A program made the position numbers and the translations under genes. A model generated the notes under the pieces. That model saw only the letters and a list, made by a program, of their open reading frames with translations, was not told the origin of the DNA and ran no database searches. Positions 32,194 through 42,952 of a DNA stretch of 56,560 bases are shown here, one piece after another. The DNA is from Chara braunii. Its lineage: Eukaryota; Streptophyta; Charophyceae; Charales; Characeae. Every line of letters begins with the position of its first letter. The first letter of the stretch is position 1. The DNA lies in the NCBI GenBank assembly GCA_003427395.1, contig BFEA01000301.1, positions 764,498 to 821,057 of the forward strand. The letters run 5' to 3'.

Positions 32194-33692
32194 TTTCTTT
32201 TCTTTTTTTAAACGCTCCATCTATTGGTGGGGAGCATCACCTGCTGGAAACCGGGTCCAGCGTCCCATTATTTACACAACATTGAAAGTGTCTCATACTG
32301 AGAAAAAAGCAAAGAAGACTGAGAAGGAAAAATTAGGAAGAATTGGGGAAAAAAGCTGAGCAAAACTTAGCAATTATCTAAAGTATCTGTATATCTGGCA
32401 CAGTTTATCTGGCTATCCTCTCCGTGAGGGACGAGGGGTTGGGGCCAGGCGGGACCACTAGGGGGCACCAGCAGGTTCGTTCTTTCCCTTTCCCCTCGAT
32501 TCCTACCCTTTTCTCATCCGCTGCCCCGAACTTCTAAAGCCTGACTTCCAATGCCAAAGGATGGGGGGGAAAAGGATATGGGAAACACTAAGGGGCCCAC
32601 ATAGGGATGCCGGGGTCAATTGATGTCCAATCCTTGAAGATGAGGCAGTAGTCTCGTGGAACTGATGCCTGCTGGTCCTCTTCTCGTGTCTGTCCATCTC
32701 GCTCGATGTCGCCCGACCACTGTACCCTGGCCACCCATCCTTCCCTTGGTCCACCCAGCCATTCGTTGGCAAATCTGGAGATCCTTTCTGACATGTCTTT
32801 GGGTCCGTGATATGAGTCCAACACCTGTTTCGTTTCCCGCCATCTCTGCATAATCTCCAACTGGAAGCAATTCTTGAATTGTTCCTTCCTTTCCTCCCCT
32901 TCTACTCTGACTCCGTCCATTGTCATTGCACAACTCTGCCACCATAGAACCCATAGCACCGTCCTCCTTGCCAGAGCAAACATGTTCTTTGCATAGCTCG
33001 TATCTTGCAGAGTTGGATGATGACTCGAGAGGATCGCTCTCCAGTCCCATGGCCATGATTGGTCCGGAACCATCTGCCTCCACACCCTCTCCCACCATCT
33101 CCATGTTAGGACTGTCGTCGGACGTTGCAGAAAGACATGCTCTATTGTTTCTGTTCTCTTTTGAGACGGGAAGCTTTGGAGGCAGCGTGAACACCATGGA
33201 TGCGCCCGTCCTTGTTGCTCCAACTGAGTGTGATCGATTAGCCAATTGTTTGTGGGAAGACAGCGGTGAGCAATCTGTCACTGAAGAGACATGATTTTGG
33301 CCAGTTTGCTCTTGTTGTCCTAAAACTATTGTATGGGGGATAGCAGATGCCTGTCCACATTCAGGTGTCACTGCCACCTATCACTTACTTCGTCCCGCAA
33401 GTTCCTTTTAACTCGTAGCATCTTATAAGTGGCCTTTACTGACAGGTTATTAATTGTTTTCCGTCTGTTGTTTGTTCGTCTTGCCTTTTGTTAGGGGTTC
33501 CATTGCCATTCCATGGGGTCCAGGGGAAGCTTAGCTATTGGGACATTCGACCTGTATGCTCTGCGTTCATCCCCTTCCCCCAGGGTCCTGATCCGGTGGA
33601 GGGTTACCTTATCAATCCATTCGAGAGGCGTCCTACTTCCTATTAGTTCTCCGTTTCCCCCCATCCTATACCAGGCCACAAGCACGTCATTC
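32194..33692 (-). mobile_element. LINE-1: 5'-truncated LINE in the TE-2 integrase
   Basis: On the - strand it encodes only the end of a LINE ORF2: NDVLVAWYRMGGNGEL, ATYKMLRVKR, and a zf-RVT-type finger region with TETIEHVFLQRP (usually C-X2-C ... ETIEHVFLQCP; the last Cys is Arg here), then a Trp-rich tail ending at about 32588. A 3' untranslated part and an A-rich tail (complement of 32194-32210) follow. Endonuclease and RT are absent, the usual outcome of incomplete target-primed reverse transcription. Stops are present. Confidence 0.85.
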
Positions 33693-34942
33693 AGCAATAA
33701 ATTTCTGAGCAGATCCCTTCATTCCCAGCCAATCAAACTGCTGCAAAAGACTTCCGTAAGTCTTCTCAAGTCGAAGTGTCCATACTGACCATGTGCCAAA
33801 TCCAAGAAATGAGTCCAGAGAGGCGCATGGTTGGGTACAAAAAAACGATCAACTTCCCATACCGTCGGAATACAAGACCGTCGCGCTCACGTTCATTGAA
33901 TTGCTTTCTTTGTGAAAATCAGGCTGTCTGCTAGGGTCAGCCTTGAGCTGCTCAAGGATCGGACCAAGGTCCGGATCTTTGGCAGTGTGTTCGACCAGAT
34001 CCTCCTTCACTTTCCTTCGGAGGTCATATGAGCTCACAAGGCAAGTCGAAAACTCAAGATGACGCGACAAAGCATCAGCAACACAATTATAACAACATTT
34101 CTTGTGTTTTAGTTCAAAATTATAAACATCAATGTCATGCAACCAGCGGATCAGCGTCGCAGAGAGATCAGTTTGTGTTTTAATCCACTGCAAGGTCAGA
34201 TGATCTGAGTAAACCTTGAAAGTGACGACCGAAGAGGTAGTGCTTCCAATGTGTGAGCGCCTCTCGCAAGGCAGAGAGGTCGCGCATATATGTGGAGGTA
34301 GCTACCTTGTGGCTGGGCATGCATTTGTTGTAATACTCGAGCGGACGCAGACCATCACCATCATCTTGTTGCAGCACTGCGCCCATCCCATAATGGCTCG
34401 CGTCCATAGTGACTACGAACGTGAGGTTCGGATCCACAATGCGGAGCACAGGATGATTTACCAAAGCCTCTTTCAAGACTTGAAACGCAGTCTCGCATTT
34501 TTCACACCACGTATAAGCAACATTTTTGCTTGCTAGTCTCGAGAGTGGGTGAGCGATGAAATAAAATTTGGGCACAAACTTTCGGTAATATGAAGCCAAA
34601 CCAAGAATAGACGCAGTTCACGTACTTTCGCCGGTTGAGGCCACTTGCGTATGACATCGACCTTGGTTGCTTCAGGCTCAAGGCCGTTTGGAGACAACCA
34701 GTGCCCAAGATGGAGGAAGTTGTCCCTTCCAAACTCAGATTTCCCTAAGTTGAGGTGCAGTTGTGCCTCCTTGAGGACTTGCAAGACTTCTTCAAGGTGC
34801 TCGACGCGCTCATCCATAGACTTACTGAAAATTAGGATGTCGTCAAGGTAAACAACAACAAACCTGTTGAGCTGATGGCGAAGAACCTTGTCCATGAGAC
34901 ACTGAAAATGTGGCTGGTGCATTCGTAAGACCGAAGGGCATA
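33693..34942 (-). pseudogene. TE-2 RT palm, RNase H and integrase finger
   Basis: Element order (right to left): MPFGLTNAPATF at about 34940, a one-base insertion, then CLMDKVLRHQLNRFVVVYLDD (catalytic YLDD) to FLHLGHWLSPNGL; the connection YYRKFVPKF; RNase H with VTMDASHYGMG, TYMRDLSALREAL, VYSDHLTLQWI and VADALSRHLEF; then the linker and the integrase finger up to QKFIAE at 33693, where LINE-1 begins. Frames change at least four times. The right end abuts RP-1 and includes one copy of its target duplication (34929-34942). Confidence 0.9.
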
Positions 34943-35045
34943 GGCGCCCCCGCTGGAGCACCGTCAAAGCGGACGCGGCGCGACGCAGGAGCTAATGGAG
35001 AGTCTGGCGATGCGGTGGGCGGGTGGGGACTGTGGGCGCGAAACT

Positions 35046-35424
35046 TGACAGTGGGAGGGCAGAGATGATGTGGCGCGACTTGGTGTGGCCTGCCTTTTGA
35101 AAGCACAGGTGGTGCCATCTCCGGCTTCACGCTTCACCTAGTGATTCTGCAGGCCAGAACGCTGGTTGAAGGGAAGTCTGTCTTTGAAAGGGGGCGGGTC
35201 TTCATGAGATTTTCGGCATATTGGTCGCTTTTGCTTGTCTGCCTGCGTAGGTTTGTGGAGGATGGTTGGCTGATGCAGGCTGAAAGGGAGGAGCGCGTCC
35301 TCACGTGGAGTGGGAGGAGGATTGCAAGCGACATCAAGTCCGTGGTTTTTGAAGGGCCAAGCGGTATCGGCGGCAGCCGCGTCTTTGTCACGAGGGCATC
35401 TGTGAGGGCGTTGTGGTCGAGGGT

Positions 35425-35456
<32 letters not shown>

Positions 35457-35464
35457 TATTTTGA
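35046..35464 (+). other. RP-1 open frame, unrecognised
   Basis: After a TGA near 35046 the + frame is open for over 100 codons, with an ATG at 35141, up to the T-run that adds a poly-Phe end. The sequence (for example VLTWSGRRIASDIKSVVF) looks less biased than random frames nearby, yet I recognise no family. It may be an exon of a captured transcript or chance. Confidence 0.3.
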
Positions 35465-36240
35465 GGACGAGTTTGGCTTTTCTTTGGACAGTCCCTCTCG
35501 CTGATCATAAGTGTACCGATGATGATGGTCTAATTAGGTTTTTTTATTTTTGTCTTCTTTACTCTGAGTTCACTTGTTTGTTTTATCGAGGTTGTGATTT
35601 TGGATATTGCTAAATGACGATGATCTGATTCAGTTTTCTGTGGTGGTTTCTTCTGATAATATGGTTTCCTGAATTTTTTTTCTTAAACTTTATCGTGCCA
35701 TACAACTTTGCTATACGTTTCTCGATAAGATTCGAAAATCCTTTACGGATATCTAAACCTAAACTTCGTATAATTTTTCGCAAATGTTGTTACTTAGTAG
35801 CTTTCCTCATCATTGATCGTACGGTCTTGATTATTTTATTTCGAGATTCTATTTCGGATTTTTTTGGATATCTAAGCCTAAATCCGAATGGTTCCCATGA
35901 ATACACATGTCTTAATCCTTTTCTAATTGATTTCCTTCTTTGAAAAGAATTTAAGAGTGATTTCCTGAATTTTCGAGTCAAAGTCAAGGAGGTAGGTCTT
36001 GGTTTTGACTTTCTTGTTTCAGTGTAATAATCGAGAGAGATTTTATTTTCTTAAACCACCAGTACCTGGGAAGCTGGGAAAAATAGCGGGCCTCGGGTAG
36101 GCGTCCGACCTTTGCAGCAGCTGAAACGAAACGACGGCCGCCGATCAGATTTATCAACGGCAGTCGTCGTCGGGCCTGACCTCCGAAAATTCGGCGCTAA
36201 TTTCCCAACACTGGCAGAGGTACTAGTGCTTTAAACTTCG

Positions 36241-37912
36241 GTTCAAAATGAGCATGCATGGGAGTAGATTGTAATTTCTCGTTTTGGAATGGGTGGTGGT
36301 TTTTCAGGTTTGTCCTTAGGGGACCATCCCATATGGAGAGGGTTGGGATGGAGGCTGGGGGAACCACTATATTCTGCAGGGACTGGCTTTTGGTGGGAAC
36401 TGCTCGTTCTTGAGGGAGCGGTGGTTCGCTAGGGGGCTTGCCCTGAGCTGGGGTCAATAAGGGGAATGGGTCGCCCCTTGAGGTGGCAGCTCATGGACAA
36501 GAGGGAAGGTTTTTTCTGATTAGAAGTTGGGGCAAATTTGTTTCTCTGCACGATGGAGAGGTGCTGTCCTCTCTTTTCCCCTATTCGTCGTGGAGAGAAG
36601 GGGTTACCGTGTTATGGTTGTCCTCGAGGGACTTTTCCAACACGGAGAAGCTTGGCAGAGGGGTTGGGGGACCATCGTTCTGCAGGGACAAGCTTTTGGT
36701 GGGAACTGCTTGTTCTTTAGGGAGCGGTGGTCTGTTAGGTGCTAGTCCTGAGTTGGGGTCATTGAGGAGAAGGGGGCTCCTCTCGACGGGGCCAACTCAA
36801 GGATAGGAGGGCGAAGGATTTTGGTAAGAATGAGGGCGATGTTATTCTCTTCACAGCGGAGGTGTTGTCTTCTCCTTTCCCCTCTGTGTTGTGGAGAGAA
36901 CGGGAGGGTAGTTCCAAAGTTTTTCCTTCTACCCCCTTCAGAAGTCGTCAGAAGTCGTTTTGTAGCCAAAGCCGGGTAATGGCCCCGACATCTCAATCGT
37001 TTTTCTTTTTGGAAAGAATTTAGATGGATTTTCTGAAATTTCGATTTGAATTTCTTGTTTCGGTGTAATAATCTGGATAGATTTCTTTTCTCAATTTCAG
37101 TTCAAAATGAGTATGCAGGGGAGTAGATGATTCTAAATTCTCGTTTGGTAATGCGAGGTGGTTTTCAGGTTTGTCCTTAGGGGACCGTCCCATATGGAGA
37201 GGGTTGGGATGGAGGTTGGGGGAACCACTATTCTGCGGGGACTGGCTTTTGGTGGGAATTGCTCATTCTTCAGGGAGTAGTGGTTCGCTAGGGGGCTTGT
37301 CCTGAGCTGGGGTCAATAAGGGGAACGGGTCGCCCCCTGACGAGGGCAGCTCTTCGACAAGAGGGAAGGTTTTTTCTGATTAGAAGGTAGGGCAAATTTG
37401 TTTCTCTGCACGATGGAGAGGTGCTGCCCTCTCTTTTCCCCTCTTCATCGTGGAGAAAAGGGGTCACCGTGGAGGGATGAGGTGGTTTTAGGGTTGCCCT
37501 TGGGGGTCTTTTCCAACATGGAGAAGGTTGGAAGAGGGGTTGGGAGGCCGTTGTTCTGCAGGCACAGGCTTTTGGTGGGAACTGGTTGTTCTTTAGGGAG
37601 CGGTGGTCGGTTAGGGGACTTGTCCTAAGTTGGGGTCACTGAGGAGAAGGGGGCTCCTCTCGATGGGGGCAGCTCAAGGACAGGAGGACGAGGGATTTTG
37701 GAAAGATCGAGGGCAATGCTAATTCTCTTCACAGCGGAGAGGTGTTGTCTTCTCCTTTCCCCTCTGTATTGTGGAGAGAACGGGAGGGTAGTTCTAAAGT
37801 TTTTCTTCTACTCCTTTCAGAAGTCGTCATAAGCCGTTGGAGGTCTTTGAGTTGTTTTTCTGAAATTTTGCCTATTTCTGGAAAAGAACGAAAAGAGAAA
37901 TTCATCATCATC
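36241..37912 (+). repeat. RP-1 tandem 859-bp repeats with internal sub-repeats
   Basis: GTTCAAAATGAG starts copies at 36241 and 37100. Inside them a sub-repeat, TTCTGCAGGGAC...GCTTTTGGTGGGAACTG...TTCTT.AGGGAG, occurs four times (36372, 36678, 37231, 37554). Each is followed by a GTGGAGAGAA-bearing segment. The sequence preceding copy 2 (37009-37099) also matches 35940-36052, where an extra 185 bp (about 36053-36238) intervenes. Confidence 0.88.
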
Positions 37913-37936
37913 AAAAAAAAAAAAAAAAAAAAAAGG

Positions 37937-38590
37937 GACCGAAGGGCATAATGATGAATTCGTACAACCCATCGCGTGTTTTGAATTCAGTTTTGTGCTG
38001 GTCGTTCGGATAAACTTCAATCTGGTGGTAGCCAGACTTGAGGTCGATCTTGGAGAAGACCTTGCACCCACCTGCAACATCTAGCAGATCATCTATGCGA
38101 GGCAAGGGATAAGCGTTCTTTCTGGTGATACGATTTAGGTCACAATAGTCGATACCCATCCGGAGTTTGCCTCTTTCTTTGGCACAAACAGGACAGGTGC
38201 ACCAAACTCAGACTCACTAGGCCTAATCCATCCACGATCAATCATATCGTCCATTTGTCTCCTCAACTCCTCCAACTCGCCTTATCATACGGTAGACACA
38301 ACCCTTTGGAGGAATACTCCCTTCTATTATCTCGATCTTGTGTTTGACCGAACGCTCGGGGACTCCGCGAGGTTCAGCCATAACTTCCATAAATCGATCT
38401 AATAGACGGGGAATGTTTGTGGGGACTCCTGGTGGACGACCATCCTCATCAGGAGAGAGAAAATCAGATTGAGAATTTACAACAATAACATCCTCGAGTC
38501 CTAGTCCGGAGACAATCTTCAGGGGCCACTCCCAGTATTACATCCATGCAAGACACTTCAGTTCATCCCGGGTTTGGAGTGGTGAACAAA
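37937..38590 (-). pseudogene. TE-2 RT N-terminal part and protease remnant
   Basis: In element order: SCMDVILG at about 38555-38530, the last motif of the protease; a linker with NSQSDFLSPDEDGRPPG and KHKIEIIEG; ELEELRRQMDDMIDRGWIRPS, FGAPVLFV; then in an open frame from 38159 [41 protein letters not shown] and YEFIIMPFG, cut by RP-1 at 37950. The protease active-site half is missing, so a deletion joins gag to the end of protease. At least one frameshift lies near 38165. Confidence 0.88.
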
Positions 38591-39479
38591 CCAATCAAGT
38601 GTTACTCCAAAGCCTGCATGGAAGTCCACTTTTGGCCCTTGAGGGACTCGAGCTCAAGCCTTGCCTTGAGCACAACATGCTTATCTTGATACTGCATGAT
38701 GAGGTCCTCAAGAGTGCGTATAGGAGTAACTTTCAACCACTCGGTCAGGTCAATTCTTTCATAACCTGCACTAACAGCTTGGAGTTCCATGAAATTCCGT
38801 TCGACGGGCTCAATATTTGTGCCCATGATCATGGTTCGTTTTCCTGCGGTGTTCGCATTACCTCGAAGCATGAGCACATGGAGCTGATCCAAAAGGTGAT
38901 GTCCCCCTTCCCGTCATACTTGGACGGCAATGTGGCTGCCCTCTTGCCCACTCTGGGACCGCTACATTGTACGTCAGAAAAAACTGCGGCTTTTGGGGCT
39001 GATGTTCCTGCATTTGGGACGGACCAATGCAGAACTATCGGCGCTGCCGCTTGAGGAGCTGGCACCGGTTTCTGTGCTCGTCGTAGTTCCACTTGCTCTC
39101 TACATGAGGACTGTGTTAGGGTGAGAGACTGGGGCTGCAGCAGGACGAGGATTAGGAGGACGAGGGGCCGTCAGTTGGGCTTGTTTGAGGCTGACGATCT
39201 CAGCCTTCAAAGATGTCACGCGGGACTCGAGATCTTCCAAGGTCCGCAGTTGAACCAAGGCTGCTACGGCAACAGCTAGCTTCTCTCTGAACCGGGCATC
39301 ACAAGACTCCGGGACCTCGAGGAGAGCCACTTGGGAAGCAATGCTTGTGGATTTGGCCACTGCTTCTGCCTCCCTTTCTCTGTGCATCGCATCCTCATAA
39401 AGTTTCTAAAAGAACAGTTTCTCTTCTCGGCCGCTGTGTCCAGCATGGCCCGCCACTGTGCGGATGAGATGTCTGCCAT
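38591..39479 (-). pseudogene. gag: TE-2 gag, frameshifted and C-terminally deleted
   Basis: ATG at 39479 opens MADISSAQWRAML. A frameshift leads to a Leu/Glu-rich coiled-coil-like region (EDLESRVTSLKAEIVSLKQA), a Pro/Ala linker, a stop near 39100, and then the capsid-type start KYDGKGDITFWISSM. Another shift gives NFMELQAVSAGYERIDLTEWL and RTLEDLIMQYQDKH. No zinc knuckle is present; gag runs directly into the end of protease, so the nucleocapsid and protease active site were lost in one deletion. Confidence 0.82.
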
Positions 39480-40970
39480 GTTGGAGGACGGAGTGTCAGT
39501 AGATCTCTCAAGAGGGGTTCGCTCTTTACTCACGTTTGGAAGAACGCTCCTCTTACCCCTCCTCACACTCTCAAAAAGAATACCTTCTCTATCCCTTCTC
39601 TCTCTTTCCGCTTTCTGCGGATGTGTCTCAATACTGTACATAGATAGTTCATATAAATGAAAAACAAATAAATCACAAAGAGCAAAAAGTAGAACTCCTA
39701 GCCGGAGCAGCAATTCATTTTGAGGTAGAGAATGGCATTCACGCAACAGAATAAAAAATAAAAATAAAAAACAAATGAAGCAGAGGACTGACTTAACGAA
39801 CGGGCCCAATCAGATTAGTTGGAGATCCCCTCTTGTCTAACCTGACAAGGAACATGTACCACGAATAAGTCAGCCGAAGGAAACTAACTGCAGCAATGGA
39901 GATTTCGAAGGGTGTAAACGGTTGCCGAGCCACACGCGGGGTAGTGTGTGAGAACATGCAGTAAGACCAGTCAAGATCCCCTTGAAACGAATATCCCTAC
40001 TAGTTGTGTGTCGTGCGTCCCCCCAAATTCAGCACAACAAAGAGATGCATTGGCGGCAACAGATTTGGGTCTTGAAGGTCCTGTCCCATTGGGCCTGGTC
40101 CCACTAAGTCCTAAAGGGTCCCAAGTAGGTCGTGTACCAGAACCAGTGAGAGAGGTGTACCAACTCAGTCCCAAACTGCCTCTACTGTACTGAAAAGGAA
40201 GACAACTTTCAATAAGAACCTGCTCCTACAGCCGTTCAGAATGAAAAGACTGTACTGCAGAAAGATATGTCATTGAGAACAAGATACATCATCCATCCAT
40301 CCATCAGGTGAGAAAGCAATCCACATGCTCACACACACAACCATGACTGCAGAGAAGAGGAAGAGAGCCCAACACACCCCAACAGGCCATGAAGCACCAA
40401 GCAACCACCCATGGGCATACCCAAGTCACACGACACTTACCTATGAGCCCCAGCCTCCAAAGATGGATAACGACTCACCCCCCTCTCTCATAGGTCCTCC
40501 TGACCCCTAGCTACCACTACACGAAGTGTCCTAGCATGACTAAGAGGGCCTCCCTGCACCCCTGTTAGAACGCCGGATCCTCCGTCGATGTTGAAGACCA
40601 AAGTAGCAACTTGCAGCTCTTCGATGGAGATATGGCAGCCTCCCATCAAGTCCCCCTCTTGAGGGGAAGCCCAAAAGTCACTCAATATCTCCTTGAAGTC
40701 TAGATTCCAGGTGCGAGTACCTATCACTCTCTACTCGCTCTCGCTTACTCCAATCACCCTCCTTTGTGTCTCGCCACCCCATTCAATCACTCAAGCAACC
40801 TGGTCACATCTGATGTCGACCCTACATGACCTAACCAGGTGGGGGCAACATCCACATGCCTCACTTCCCCTCTAAACCCTAATCTCCAACCCTAATCCAA
40901 GATTAGGTTAGCCCTAACCTAATTCGGAATTAGGGTTAGGGTGACTAACAACTCTCGCCAGCAATAAGTC
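39480..40970 (-). other. TE-2 leader, with telomere-like inverted repeat
   Basis: About 1.5 kb between gag and primer site with no gene recognised. At 40873-40941, close to the primer site, CCCTAA/TTAGGG words of the plant telomere type occur in both orientations. CCCTAACCTAATTC (40912-40925) and GGAATTAGGGTTAGGG (40926-40941) form an inverted repeat with one unpaired base. Confidence 0.65.
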
Positions 40971-40983
40971 TGCTCCGATACCA
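40971..40983 (-). other. TE-2 primer binding site (initiator Met tRNA type)
   Basis: On the - strand TGGTATCGGAGCA, 2 bp after the LTR end; one mismatch to TGGTATCAGAGC. Confidence 0.9.
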
Positions 40984-40985
40984 AT

Positions 40986-42952
40986 TGTTACGATCCTGGT
41001 CATTCCCAAAGTGCAAAATTCACAATGAAAGACAATGCCACCCAATTGCGAAAGAAATGAAAGCACNNNNNNNNNNNNNNNNNNNNNNNNNNNNNNNNNN
41101 NNNNNNNNNNNNNNNNNNNNNNNNNNNNNNNNNNNNNNNNNNNNNNNNNNNNNNNNNNNNNNNNNNNNNNNNNNNNNNNNNNNNNNNNNNNNNNNNNNNN
41201 NNNNNNNNNNNNNNNNNNNNNNNNNNNNNNNNNNNNNNNNNNNNNNNNNNNNNNNNNNNNNNNNNNNNNNNNNNNNNNNNNNNNNNNNNNNNNNNNNNNN
41301 NNNNNNNNNNNNNNNNNNNNNNNNNNNNNNNNNNNNNNNNNNNNNNNNNNNNNNNNNNNNNNNNNNNNNNNNNNNNNNNNNNNNNNNNNNNNNNNNNNNN
41401 NNNNNNNNNNNNNNNNNNNNNNNNNNNNNNNNNNNNNNNNNNNNNNNNNNNNNNNNNNNNNNNNNNNNNNNNNNNNNNNNNNNNNNNNNNNNNNNNNNNN
41501 NNNNNNNNNNNNNNNNNNNNNNNNNNNNNNNNNNNNNNNNNNNNNNNNNNNNNNNNNNNNNNNNNNNNNNNNNNNNNNNNNNNNNNNNNNNNNNNNNNNN
41601 NNNNNNNNNNNNNNNNNNNNNNNNNNNNNNNNNNNNNNNNNNNNNNNNNNNNNNNNNNNNNNNNNNNNNNNNNNNNNNNNNNNNNNNNNNNNNNNNNNNN
41701 NNNNNNNNNNNNNNNNNNNNNNNNNNNNNNNNNNNNNNNNNNNNNNNNNNNNNNNNNNNNNNNNNNNNNNNNNNNNNNNNNNNNNNNNNNNACCAAAGAA
41801 GAGAGAAAGAAGAAGAAGAACAAGAAGAAGATGTGCACCAGCAAGACCAATGACAAATCCCCCTTCTCTCTCCACCTTCCTCCTCCTCCTTCACTTCGCC
41901 AATCTTATTCTTCTTCCAATAATAATAATTTCAATGAGTGGATGAACCAGAACCAATATCCGAAGTTCCTTCTTAGTGCTGACACAACAACAAGTCCACC
42001 ATAGCTATGGCTTCCCCCCTTTGATCTCCTCTCACATGCCTAGGCTTTGGCGAACTACTAAATGCTCTGCCCTCCTATGCAAAGGACAACGAAAAGCAGC
42101 TATGTCACTGCACTCCTCTCCACCAAAGGACAACGCAGCTCACTGAGCCGCCATGCCTAATTGTGCCTCTAGCTTCCTTGGTGTGGCACTACCCCAACTG
42201 GGGCCTTCCAGATGCAGCGCCCAACGAGGTGATGAAGATGGTGTCCACCATAGCCAGGTAGGTACCTCGCCACTCTGCTCTTTCGCCCCCTTCTTCCTCC
42301 TCTCGGCTGCTCGCCATAGCCAGGCTGAGCGCCCAGCTGCTCTTCTCCTCCAGGCAGCGCTTCCCAAATCCAACGCCTGGCTCCCGCAGCATGTCGCCAA
42401 TCCTTGCATACCGCAAATGAGGAGGAGCTGCTGGCTTCTCCTGAAGCTATAGCGGCCTACTGGCCTCTTGGGCGATGACTTCCTAGGCCGAGCGGCCTCC
42501 CAAAAAACGGTACCTCCTCCCTTTTGGACGAAAACATCATTGCAGGCTCTGATATCGTCCGGACAGGCCCTAGACTCATGCTACTTGGACTGGTACCGGC
42601 CTACCTCTAACCTACCGCTACTGGGCCTCTAACGATGCCAACTTTTGTCTTCTTCTAATCGGCCTCCAGTACCCACACTTCTACCACTACTTGATAGGTA
42701 CCGGCCTACCTGCTACGTGAGTGTTTTCCCCGCTGCAACCCTCAAAAGTCACGGTCACAGGTAAGTACCGGCCCTGTGGGGCCTTTCAACCAACAAGTAC
42801 CCTTGCGGGTCACACACACACTCAGCCGAGAAGCACTCAGACAGGCACGCACGCGCACACAGTTTTAGAAATCACAGCAGAATGCGGGAATCTCAGCGGC
42901 AAATCGCAAAAATCAACAGTGTTCTCAATCTGTGTTATGGCGGGTCATTACA
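40986..42952 (-). repeat. TE-2 5' LTR, with assembly gap
   Basis: Homologous to 19477-20817 from TGTTACGATCCTGG to CGGGTCATTACA, including CACAGGTAAGTACCG at 42757. A 725-base N run lies in its (GAA)-rich part. Excluding Ns, 1242 bp are present against 1341 bp in the other LTR; a few deletions, e.g. near 42700, account for the difference. Confidence 0.92.
41067..41791. other. Assembly gap (725 N)
   Basis: All bases are N. In the partner LTR, the sequence between the matching flanks (GAAAGCAC and ACCAAAG) is only 16 bases, so the gap size may be artificial. Frames crossing it are meaningless. Confidence 0.95.

Larger units (their letters stand above)
34943..37936 (+). mobile_element. RP-1: poly(A)-tailed retroposon of unknown family
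   Basis: A 2994-bp insertion interrupts the TE-2 RT. It is flanked by the exact 14-bp direct repeat GACCGAAGGGCATA (34929-34942, 37937-37950) and ends in 22 A (37913-37934). Removing it restores the RT string YEFIIMPFGLTNAP. These are marks of LINE-mediated retroposition, but no RT, endonuclease or zinc finger is encoded. It has a GC-rich 5' part with a short frame, an internal T-run (about 35429-35455), an AT-rich middle (35500-36050), and a 3' half of two tandem 859-bp repeats. It could be a non-autonomous element or a retrocopied non-coding transcript. Confidence 0.88.
19477..42952 (-). mobile_element. TE-2: Ty3/gypsy LTR element split by three insertions
   Basis: LTRs at 19477-20817 and 40986-42952 start TGTTACGATCCTGG and end CGGGTCATTACA on the + strand, i.e. 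TGTAATGACCCG to GTAACA in element orientation. They are flanked by a 4-bp duplication, GAGT (19473-19476 and 42953-42956). In element order (right to left): 5' LTR, primer site, leader, gag, protease remnant, RT, RNase H, integrase, chromodomain-like tail, polypurine tract, 3' LTR. The body is interrupted by RP-1, LINE-1 and TE-3. Removing the three leaves an element of about 10 kb, normal for the family. All coding parts carry frameshifts. Confidence 0.93.

Noticed and set aside
35640-36000. AT-rich segment in RP-1 that at first looked like organelle DNA
   Set aside because: The two opposed frames contain stops and I could not match any plastid gene motif; GGATATCTAA words repeat inside it, fitting an internal repeat better.
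40914-42004. Long open frames of 270-340 codons
   Set aside because: They are created by the 725-base N gap and have no sequence content.
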